Of a stretch of 64,000 bases of DNA, positions 11,491 to 21,772 are shown piece after piece; position 1 is the stretch's first letter, and each line of letters begins with the position of its first letter. The position numbers and the translations under genes were made by a program. The notes beneath the pieces were generated by a model. It was not told the origin of the DNA, did not search any database, and worked only from the letters and a program-made list of their open reading frames with translations. The stretch spans positions 124,001 through 188,000 of the forward strand of contig JAZKJV010005542.1 of NCBI GenBank assembly GCA_037367405.1. The letters run 5' to 3'. The DNA is from Ottelia alismoides (taxonomy: Eukaryota > Streptophyta > Magnoliopsida > Alismatales > Hydrocharitaceae).

Positions 11491-13158
11491 TGTTGATGTG
11501 ATTTTTTGCGATTTTAAGTGATGATTTAATCAAGTCGTTGTTTTTCCACGATAAATCGGAATCAAACAAATAATATTACAACTACGAGAAAGATGAAAGT
11601 ATGCAAAAAATATGTGGCAAGTAGAGGATCGAATCCACAAGGACTAAGCAAATTTACGATATTTGTTCTTCTTTCAAACTTAAATCAAATCTTAGATCCT
11701 TTGCGACGAAAGATAGATGATGGAAAATTGTGATCTACGAAGAAAGTATTTCCAAGAGCTTAGATTGGTTAAATATGGATGTGAGTGCAACTAAGTGAAG
11801 GAATGAGGTTTGACTCGCAACTTAATAAGGATGAATTGAGGATTACTTGCAACATTTCAAGATGTAATAAAATATTTGAGAGTTGTAATGCATATTAGAA
11901 ACAAACTATATTAAATAAAAAACATTACCAAACAAGTTTTTCCATCTTAAACAAGAGCAACTAATATAACAAAATACATGAGAGATATAAAAATAAGAAA
12001 GGAAATGCTTCTCTATCTAGATGATGATGGTGACGACAACTATCAAGGATGCGCGAGCTGCAATATGGGGATAGGAACACCTCACAAAAAATTGTCGTCA
12101 CACGAGTGACAGGATGTTGCTGGTCGCTAGAAGATAACATGATAGAGTTGGTTGCACGTATGCCGGTTGCTAGACGAACGCCGGTGCACGGTGCGTATTG
12201 GAAGAGCACCGCGAGGAGGATGGGGGATGCTGGGCGTGCAGCCTGGTGGTGCAAGCTTGGGAATGCCGCTGTGGGCTTGAGCAACCCGCGAGGAGGAAGA
12301 GAATGCACGTACGGATGTGCGGGCTGGAGGACAGTGCTGCTGTAGCTGGGTGCACCTTGGAAAGTGGCCGGAGGTGCACGAGTGTAGGAGCACCGCGAGG
12401 AGGAGGAGAGTAGCTAGAAGTTGTTGGCGCTATCCTTGTACCTGCATAAAAACAAACGAGAGAGAGAGAGAATATGGGGCGAGAGAGAGAGAGAGGATGC
12501 GTGAGGGAGAGGGATGTGCATGAGAGAAGAGAGAATGGAAGGGGGGGGGGGGGGGGCGTGAGTGCATCCTTTTATAAATGGAATTAAAGGGAGACATCCC
12601 ATGCAAATAAAGACAAAATATCATCATGAAGAGTTAATATTTGCATGAGGACGGATGAGTGTGGACGGCTACTTTGCTTGGAAGGAGAGAGAAAAATTTA
12701 AGAGTGTGCATGGGATGGGGCTCATGGGATATGGGAATAATGAATGGAAGTTTTACATTAACCCCCCTCCCCTTTTCTTTCCAACAAAAATGTAAGAGGT
12801 ATTTATAGAGCCAAATCAATATATTGGATTTCAAATGCTATCTAATTAAATCCAACGCACTTTCATTTTCTCCTTTACCATAGACAATTTATTTATGGAT
12901 GTTTAGTATTGAATATATTCCGACATATAATCCATATATGTAAATAGAGATTTCGAACATACTTTATCCGATCATGTCACCATGAACTTGTTGATTAATG
13001 GGGTGATTTCATTGATTCTATGTAATTAAGGTGATTTTCTCTGTTACGTGTATATAATAAATAGAATGTAAATTATGCAATTTTGGAGTATGAATTAATC
13101 ATTATGGTGTTCTTCGCATAATTTAAGCATGTTATACCAATATATATTGTAATCACCA
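11491..13158 (-). repeat. 5' LTR of D
   Basis: It contains the same blocks as 5558-7237, with a pure 16-G run at 12541-12556 and GA-rich tract at 12458-12535. Its outer end ACCA at 13158 abuts TGGTG. Confidence 0.92.
12800..12808 (-). promoter_or_regulatory. Probable TATA box of the D LTR
   Basis: The minus strand reads CTATAAATACC, conserved at 6877-6885 in the other LTR. A second, weaker TATA-like site (TTATAAAAGG on the minus strand) lies ~230 bases further at about 12570. Start-site position is not known. Confidence 0.45.
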
Positions 13159-13163
13159 TGGTG

Positions 13164-13450
13164 CACTTGGGTCAATTCACTGGTTTTTGTTTTCTCGATT
13201 TTATTTCTTTTTGTTTTCTTACATTTTTATTTATGCTTGAGCCCTTAGTATTATGTTCTATTTTCTTTGCTGAGCTAGGTAACTCATTAGGTCCAACGCC
13301 CCTAAATAAGAAAATATATTCCTATAGTGTAGAAATATATTCCTATAGTGTAGAACTCATTTTTATTTATGCTTGATCCATTAGTATTAGATTCTATTTT
13401 CTTAGTTGAGCTAAGTAACTGATTGGGTCCAAATCCCCTAAATAAGAATA
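13164..13450. repeat. E-related flank with ~90-bp tandem duplication
   Basis: Two imperfect units (13224-13316 and 13360-13450) share TTTTTATTTATGCTTGA, then TTAGTATTA, GAGCTAGGTAACT and CCCCTAAATAAGAA. They are separated by a doubled ATATTCCTATAGTGTAGAA. No coding content. Confidence 0.7.
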
Positions 13451-14655
13451 CCTGAAAGAGAACTAACTTTACTATTTATTTACTTATATAACGTATATGA
13501 TCGAACTCAGGGAGGCTAAAATCCTAAGGGTTATTTAAATCAAAGATAAAAGATCAATGAAATAAAAGGAGTTCTTTTTATGCTAATTCATGTCTTTTTA
13601 TGGATTTTTATATTTTATTTTTATGGAATTTTTAATTTTTTTTATATTTTTTATAATTTCCTGATTTGGTATTTTTCACAATTTTAAATTTTTAACATTT
13701 TATAATACACAAATAAAAAGAATAAAATAATACAAAGAAATAAGGTCTTTTATATTTTTAACATATAGAAAAATACATAAATTTTAAATATTTTTTGGGT
13801 TTTGGATTTTTTGCTATTTTTTGTTACTTTTAGTGATGTTTTAGATTTTTCTAAGATTTTTAAAATAACTAAAATTTGGAAAAAGATTAAAAAGAAAATA
13901 ATGTGAATGTTTTGTGACTTTAAAATATAAAATAGATTTAGAAATATAGAAATATATACATAAAAAAAGATGATTTTTCAAAATTTACAGATGATTTTTA
14001 AGTTTTTTTAGTGAATTTATATGATTTATTTATGTTTTTAGGTTTTCCTATATTTGGTTTTTATAATGAATCTAAAAGTAAAATTTGTACAGAGATTTAA
14101 AAAATAAAAACACACAAACGATTTTTTTAGATTTTTTTCAAAAAGTTTTTATAATTTTTATTTCATTAATACTGCAAATAGGAGAAAATTGAGGTGTTTT
14201 TGAATTATTAAAAACAAAAATGCAATAAAATGACAAATAAAGATGGCTTCTTATAACGATATAGCATGAACTAATGTTCATTTTTATGGATTTTATTGAG
14301 GCAATTAGTTAATTAATACATTCTATTAACAATCTAATTATTAATATGCTTTATAGGTACTTTAATGCAAGAAATGTTATTTCAAGGACTAAATAAACAA
14401 CAAAATAATAAAAACGAGGAGGTAAATGCAATTTCACCACTAAAGGGCATATGCCAACATGTGAGTCGTATTGTCATGGACTTATTGGTGATTAACATAT
14501 TTACAGGGTGCAAGAGGTAAAAGAAAATTACGAGGTATATATTGCAATCTCACAACAACATCACGTGTTGTGCATGCTTGTCAACTCAAACAAGACTTAA
14601 TTATAATTAAAAACATTGCAGGAGAACATATGCAATTATTCAAATGTGGACAACA
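13451..14655 (-). repeat. E-family LTR, minus orientation
   Basis: Reverse complement of most of 3776-4980. Its outer end reads GTGGACAACA, so the minus strand begins TGTTGTCCACATTTG. The flank AGGCA does not match the flank of the left copy (TGTCT). Before D inserted, only ~750 bases separated the two arms. Confidence 0.7.
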
Positions 14656-16278
14656 AGGCACATGCCCTTTAGAGACTTATTTCCAAAACTAAAAAACAAC
14701 CGGGGATAAAGGGAAATAATCATCACTATAGGTGCAACTCACGTGCGTAATGGATAGCTCATGAAGCGCGGATCAGATATGGATCGACCACTCTGCTTTG
14801 GGCATTATTAGATGGTTGAGACTCAATATGGGATTTGCCTGCTTGATCGAACGACAACTAGGGGCTCTCGAAGGACACAGAAGAAGGAAGAGAGAAATGG
14901 ATTTCGATTAGCCGAATCTAAGCTGAGATCCAATTCACCTCCTACGGGTGGCTAGTGCATGCAGGAGACCTCCTGCATCATCCTGATGTGTAGTTGAAAT
15001 CCGAAGGTGGTCGATCTGCTTTCTGGAGCTCAAAGAATTCTGCAGCTAGAAGTGGCACTCCAAATGAGCCTTTTGATCCCCATCATTCTCCAAAGATTTG
15101 AGAGAGATTATTTATTTGAAGAGGGAGGCTTCGATCTCATTATTAGCGCATAAAAATGAAGGGAATGTGATGGGTGGGTGTCTCCAGCAGTGATGGTTTG
15201 GAAAGAGACTAGACCTCAGGTCTGGATTAATCTGAAGGTGATCAGGTCATGACAGAGAGTGAAGAATATAAGGTGAATGTGATTCAAAAGTTGAAAGTTA
15301 AGATGGATCATCTGGGAGATCAGGTTGAGCAGATCGAAGCTCAGAGGTGTGAATAATCAGATCTAGCTAAAGGTTGAATGAAATGCAAAATTAAAGGTAG
15401 AATTGAAAGAATCACTACCTATTTCTACCTATGGTGGAGGAAAATTGATTGAAGCCTTGATCTGTGGTGAGAATCAGAGAAGCTTCAACATCTCTGGTAG
15501 AGCTCCGACAGACGTGTGGATCGCATCCTCCTTCGGATCTGGCGCATTCCCAACAATAGAGGCAAAGCCCTGTCATTGTGAAGCTCTCTAGAACTCAGCC
15601 TCGGTCAAGAAATCACAAGGAAAATGGATCAAAAAGAAAAAGTGGATTGGAAGGAGGTTTTATAACAGGCGAGATGTGGTAAAATTTGAATGTGAAACAC
15701 ACATGAATCAAGGCGCGGATCATCAAATGGATAAGCGGACAATGAATGTTATTACTAAAGCTATGAAATCCAAGAAGGAAGCGGGAAGAAAGGGAGGTTG
15801 AATCGATGGGGGAAAGATCAAGAAGAAATCTGATGACGCTTATTTGGGCAGATGGTGGAAGACTAGATAGTTGACCCACGTTACAGACCCGGGTGGACCA
15901 ATAAGAGGATTCAGCTTGCTTAAAGATAGGAGGAAAAGGATAAATAGTGTAAAATGAGAAATGAATTAAAACTAAATATAAATAAACAAGTAAATAGAAA
16001 ATGTTAAGGAATAAATAATCTTAATTATGGTAATTTTTATTAATAAATAAATTAAATACATAGGCTATAATAAATATTTACATGTATTCATAAGTATTTT
16101 TACATATATATATATATATATATATAACAATTGAGTTTTACTTAATTACTTTAACATATAAGTACATAATTTAATATTTTATTTTTTAAATTTTTTAAGA
16201 TTTTTAATCATATTTTTTATTTAAATAAAATAATCTATTAGGTTAAATAAATAGGTATAGTTACTATATACATAGAAG
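14656..16278. other. Unassigned 1.6 kb with an AT microsatellite
   Basis: 14660-15900 is of mixed composition, unlike the AT-rich sequence around it, and matches no other part of the window that I could find. An open frame at 15403-15591 (+, 62 codons) and one at 15613-15879 (-, 88 codons) have no recognisable motif. A perfect 8-bp stem with a 2-base loop (TGCAGGAG with CTCCTGCA) is at 14960-14977. 15960-16278 is AT-rich with an (AT)n run at 16104-16126. It may be old transposon DNA or degraded unique sequence. Confidence 0.35.
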
Positions 16279-18473
16279 TGTTGGGCATGGAGCCCACGGT
16301 GAGCTATTATGCAATAAATTTTATTGCAATTATAACTTCCTGATATGAAATGAAGAATAACTAATTTGCATAATTGGTACCTTAGTACAATTAGGGCTAT
16401 GTACAATGGCCATCTTAATGATCAAACATTTGTTGATTCAAATGTTTAATCATAGAGGTTAGTTCTTGGATGATATCTAAAGAGTTAGATTGAGGACTCA
16501 TCAAGCATCGTCAAATGATTGTTAAGAGAGGATCTCCATCCTGAGTAGGAGATGGCAATCCTTTCTCTAATGGGTTGATATCTAACCAACCTCTTGATGC
16601 AAGTCCTCTGCATAGGAATAGATATTCAGAGGTGTTAGATAAGTTAGGTCAAAGAGTTGACTTAACGATATCGAGATAATGTTGACCTATAGCGTATTCT
16701 ATCAAGATATAGGCACACATCCTCTGATCGGAGACAAATGTGTTACTATATGTCTGAGTATGTACATTTGGCAGACCAACAAGTATGTAGGATGTATATA
16801 TATTAGGAATACTCAAGGGTGATGTTGAAATAAATGATTGTACAACCATGAAGCTTCCATTCCGAGTGAGTGATGAAACAAGTCTGGATTTTAGTAACAC
16901 CTCTCAGTAGAGAAGTAATCTAATATTGGTCCAAATGTTGGAGAGTGATCTGAATGTGATTCAGATGCGATGAGAAGATGAGATTAACGGCTTTGATTTA
17001 ATCAAACATCTATGAGAGGACCCCAAGATCTGGATTTTGAGATATGATCTCAATCCAAATCACTGTACATGCAACGCACAATTGCCATGTCCTTATTTCC
17101 AAGTATCTGCGGAGAAAGCGCATAATTCTTGAAAGGGTTCAAGAGTAACTCCATTATTGATAATATATATGAGCATTGGAATTTGATAATTAAATGTTAT
17201 TTAATTATCATAAATAATATGAATGTCATTCATGTTATTTAGACACATGAGAATGATGATCCCAGATAATTAAATTGATTTAATTATCAAGGATATGAAT
17301 ATTGTGGATAGCGCTATCTATATTATTTATACATATATTATAAATGTGATTTATAATATATTAGAGAGCTTATTGTAAATAGTATCTACAAATGAATAGT
17401 TGATGTGAATTGGATTCACATTGGAAATTGACTGGAAATATAATTTACATTTTATTTTGAATGCGTGAATAAGAATCAACATTATTCAATGGTATGATTG
17501 AAATATTCACAAATTAATATGGAATTATTTTTCATGAATTATTTTACAAAATGTTGTTGTAATTTAATGAAGGAATATGTGAGATTTTATATCTCACATA
17601 ATTAGAAGGCTAACACCTTCCATGAATGGAGGATGGACGACCACCCTTTGACTCATTCAAAGAGTGGTGGTTCCCTCTATTTTAGGAATGTGGGTAGCCT
17701 CCTACCTAATCCTTATATACTAATTGATTTATTTCAAATTAAATTATATTGATTATTCAATATATTTAATTTATTCTAAATTAATTGTTGTTTTATTTTT
17801 ATACCTTAAAATCATGGTCATTGAGTAGAAACACAAATCAATCTCAACCATTGATTTTGTTTTTCACATGGATTGTGATCCATGGACTAACAAAATACTA
17901 TATGATAAGAGACAACCCGAGATCTTCTTTTGGGTTGAAAAATACAACAATTGAATAGCTTCTCTCTCTCATATTCTCTACACATGCCCCCTCTCTCCCT
18001 CCTTAGGGTGGTCGTCCACCCTAAACCCTAGAGAAGGTCATCATCATTGCCACCACTTGTGTCGCCACTTTAATCGCTCGTGGATCTTCATCTCCCTCGT
18101 TATACTTCGCTTGTGAAGAAAATTTCAGATCTCATGAGACGATATTAGGAGATTCACTGTTTGCGTCATCAACATAGATTTTGAGGAGCACACATTTCAT
18201 CAACGTGCTCGAAAGTGTCTACTCTATTGGATCAGACTTGACACTGGAGGACTCTTGATTTAGAGGCTTGATCACAACTACGATTCAATAGGTAACCCTA
18301 ATAACCATTTGTTATTTAGTTGAAATGATAGGAGAAGTGTTCTTGGATCATGTTCATTTAAAAGTTTTAAATTCGGTTGCCCCAAGCAACTAGTGCGACT
18401 AGTCACAACCAATCGCATATGATGCGATCTTCATTCTTCTGTGATGCACTTAAGGTTCTTTCCATAACCTTCA
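16279..18473 (+). repeat. 5' LTR of B1 (Ty1-copia)
   Basis: It starts TGTTGGGCATGGAGCCC and ends CCATAACCTTCA. It is collinear with the reverse complement of the B3 LTRs (their ends are TGTTGGACATGC and CCATATCCTTCA), but ~370 bases shorter. It contains the family's hairpin array in the GTG-loop orientation near 17160-17400, a TATA-like ACTATATGA near 17897, and CT-rich leader after it. The left flank is AGAAG; the 3' LTR lies outside the window or is lost. Confidence 0.85.
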
Positions 18474-18475
18474 AG

Positions 18476-18489
18476 TGGTATTAGAGTCA
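18476..18489 (+). other. Primer binding site of B1
   Basis: TGGTATTAGAGTCA is a degraded TGGTATCAGAGCC, the initiator-Met-tRNA site typical of copia elements, two bases after the LTR. Confidence 0.8.
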
Positions 18490-21400
18490 TTGGTCGAAGG
18501 TTTTGGATTTGATTCATAAACCTAAGATGACATAGATATTTTTTGTTGTACAAATTTCATCGTATTTTATTCTTGCAACCCTATTTGTGTGATTTTTCTG
18601 CATTATTTAAGTGCCTTAAATCATGAGTTTATATCTTGTATTATGTTGCCTATCTTATTTGAAATCTTAAGACTTGAGTTTGCGTGATTTGGAATCCGTT
18701 TGCTCAAGTTATTATCGTTTTAGTGGACGTGTCTACTGTTACGGAAATGGTACCTTTAGAACGTAATCAAGAGATAACCACAATTAAAAACGTCTAGAAA
18801 TGTGTGTTTTACTTGGATTCTATTTTAAATCGAATTAGACAATCAAGAAAATTTTGTTTGCAAGAATTGGAGTTTATTTGCTCGAGATTTGTTAGTTTTA
18901 GTAAACATGTGTCACTTTTAGAAACTTAACAAATTTAAACATGAATCTTGTGATTGTCATTCAATCAATTCATGGAAATCAATGGTTAATCTTCTAGAAT
19001 AATTATTTATTATTATTTTTGAAATATTTAATGAAGATAATTATTTTTGAATGACCATAACCAACTTGATAAGATAATTAATCTTGATCGATTCGTTATA
19101 ATGAACTTTCCAACAAACATTGATACTTGAATAGGATTGGGGATTTATTTAGAAAATCTCCTTATAATATTAGTCGAAATGGTTTTGATAAATATTATAT
19201 GGTATAAATTCAGTTGAAGGACCGAATATCATCTCAAATACAATATGATCAAATTACATTATCCTGACCTGAGGCAGATATGGTGTCTAGTCGGGGATCG
19301 TTGGGGTAGCAGGTTGCTCCGTGAGCGGTCTTTCCCACATCCTGTGCGTACTGGCCATGAAAGGGGGTAAGGAAAGGATAATGCTTAAAATGATCATGAG
19401 GTATTTTTCTAATTATTGAAATTTGAATAATATGTATTTTGAGATCATACCATCCTTCAATTAACAATCAAGATTGTTTGTTGGTTGTTTGAATTGGATT
19501 GATAATTGATTTAATATGATTAAATATATTATTTCAAATATAATACTCTATTATGAATAGATTAGTGTTTCCATTGGAATAATTAATCATCTAAATATGA
19601 TTCTTAATAATTAACTAAAATTTGAACATGATATAGAGGACCACATAAGCGACATCCATGGTCTCCCATCAAGGCGAAGAGTTTCGTCGCCATGGATTGT
19701 ATGTAGGAGATGCTTGTCTGAAGTGACAACTCCTGCATACAAGTGCACATGGATCAGGCTCTTTTCTTCACGAAAGAGTAAGGCCGTATGCGTAGTGACC
19801 CCGATACCGATTCCTTATATTATTGGGGCGATATTGGTTTGCGCTTAGCGAGTTCTAATCCCGTTGATGGTTGGTTCAATTAACGATGGGTCAACATCAC
19901 CTTTGGGGTAGTGGGCTCGGGTGTTAAAGATTGAATTGGGAAATGCAAGTTAAACTTGCAAGGTGGAATGAGTTATCGCTTATTTTTATTCGAGTTATAA
20001 TTTCACATATTATTGGGATGTAACAAAGGTAAGAAAGGAGATCACAGTTCTTGCTTTAGATATAATGGAAAGTATATCTCTTACTTTGAAAGTGAATAAC
20101 ATAATGAACTTTCAGTGTTGACAAGGCAAGATAACTTTGATATAAAAATCCTAAATCCAAGTAAAATATGTATTTATGCAAATTACCTTATTTCAGATAA
20201 CCTACATTAAATCCACTCAACTACTCAATAATAACTAGTATTTTATCATGAATTGAATTTATGATCAAGATACTGTACTTTTAGTTGGACACATAATGTA
20301 TGTGGTTGCAATGTGCATGTTTCCTTATTATAATGAGGAATGATAATAGTACAACAATCTTGGGTTTGTATATCTTTATAGTCCTGATCTCTCATCGAAT
20401 ATGCTTTGGAAGCATCATGTTGATGGGAATCTTAATTATTAAAAATCCTTATAAAATATAAGAAGATGTTTTTGGCATACAGATGTGCTCTCAACATTTA
20501 ATCATGAATGACATGGTTTGCTGCATTATGCAGAGTGGTGGCTCGATAAGAGAAGTTGTACTCAAAATCTTTTAGCACCTACCTGAACCAAAGTCTTAAG
20601 AGAGTTTAGATAGATGTGGATACGATGAGTGTCATCATTCTATTATCTATACTCAAGTCATTCATAAATCTGCATAATATTCATATGAATTGAATGAATC
20701 ATGTATAAATGTTGAAATACTCTTATATTGAAATCTTTTTCAACATAATAGATCCTTTGTTTTAAGAAATGGTTGTTTATAGATGAGGGAAGCATAGTGG
20801 AAGCATGGTTCCAACCATATAAGAAGGAAAGTCAAAGAGGTGACTTTACTTCTATGACTTCTATATAAAATCTAAAGAATTAGATGAATGCTAAAATTGT
20901 AACAAGCCAATGTATTCATAGTATGACTATCTAGACTATCTAACATCCTTACAGAAGGACTCAGATAGGGCATCGACATGTTATACATCTACATAAATCA
21001 TTTAAATCGACTTATTTGATAATATGAAAGTATGATAATTGTATCTCACTCTTCTACTATCACTTTCAATTGGCTGCATATGTTTTAGAATGGAAAGTTT
21101 GATCTTAATATTTAATAATCGTCCACATGGATAGTGATGCAATTGTCGCATCCGACTGAGCCTAGATAGAGAAAGGTCGCATCCGGGCAGGCCATTCTAG
21201 CAACTTGACTCGAAGGTAGAGGCTTATCTTGCTATGTGAGAAGGAGGATAAGATATACTAGAAAGTAGCCGGGAATTCCGGCTCTATTGGATATAGATAG
21301 ATTTCATATTTTCTGTGGGAGAGACCTTAGTCTTAGATACTGTCTCTATGACCTAGATATTAGGATACACTCATTGTTTATTTCTAAATATTTGAAATAA

Positions 21401-21772
21401 ACATGAATTCTGGAATAGACTATCATAAATAGTTATGATGTATACATTTTAGATAATAATCTGACATCTGGAGAACTCTACTAAATTAAAATATTAATGA
21501 ACAGTTCATTAACATATCTAATACTAGGAATTAAACCTTAAAAGATCAATAGGAGGATGAAGATCATTTGACAATGATATGGCATCAAGCCTTTGACATA
21601 TGTCTATTGATGATATCAATAGACTAGTAAGAGATGAAGCTTTAGAATGTCTTAAATTTCTAATCTTACATACTTGTGAATATTGTATTCAAAATAAAAA
21701 ATGTCCAACGCACCCTTCTCTAGGAATGGTGTAAGATGTCAAGGTATTAAAGATCTCATACATATTGATGTA
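18490..21772 (+). pseudogene. B1 interior: leader, decayed gag and GAG-pre-integrase
   Basis: 18490-20050 is leader, collinear with B3 (for example GACATCCATGGTCTCCC near 19650 and TATTATTGGGGCGATATTGG near 19820). 20060-21590 corresponds to gag but is broken by stops. At 21600-21772 a frame reads NRLVRDEALECLK, then a Cys pair (CEYCIQ), the GAG-pre-integrase / integrase zinc-binding region normally ending in HTDVCG. The sequence is then interrupted by solo LTR S1 and resumes at about 24564. No intact ORF remains. Confidence 0.75.

Larger units (their letters stand above)
5558..13158 (-). mobile_element. D: complete non-autonomous Ty3-gypsy-type LTR retrotransposon
   Basis: Two direct repeats of 1680 and 1668 bases (5558-7237 and 11491-13158) bound a 4.25 kb interior. 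Outside them TGGTG occurs exactly on both sides (5553-5557 and 13159-13163), a perfect 5-bp target duplication. In minus orientation the 5' LTR starts TGGTGATTACAATATA. The primer site lies at 11471-11487 and the polypurine tract at 7238-7250. The interior has a single long ORF plus a degraded downstream extension, and no RT, RNase H or integrase motif on either strand, so movement would have needed proteins from another element. By eye the LTRs differ by several to about ten percent, with many C/T and G/A changes, so the insertion is not young. It sits in the interior of an E-family copy. Confidence 0.93.

Noticed and set aside
3776..14655. E arms as terminal inverted repeats of one DNA transposon
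   Set aside because: Each arm has TG/CA ends, and the left one is followed by an LTR-type primer site; no transposase and no shared target duplication.
16104..16126. (AT)n run as an origin or regulatory site
   Set aside because: Ordinary microsatellite in AT-rich DNA; same judgement for (GA)n at 23821-23836, 26092-26112 and 53386-53411.
18010..18035. Telomere-like CCCTAAACCCTAG
   Set aside because: Less than two repeat units, inside the leader part of the B1 LTR; not an interstitial telomere.
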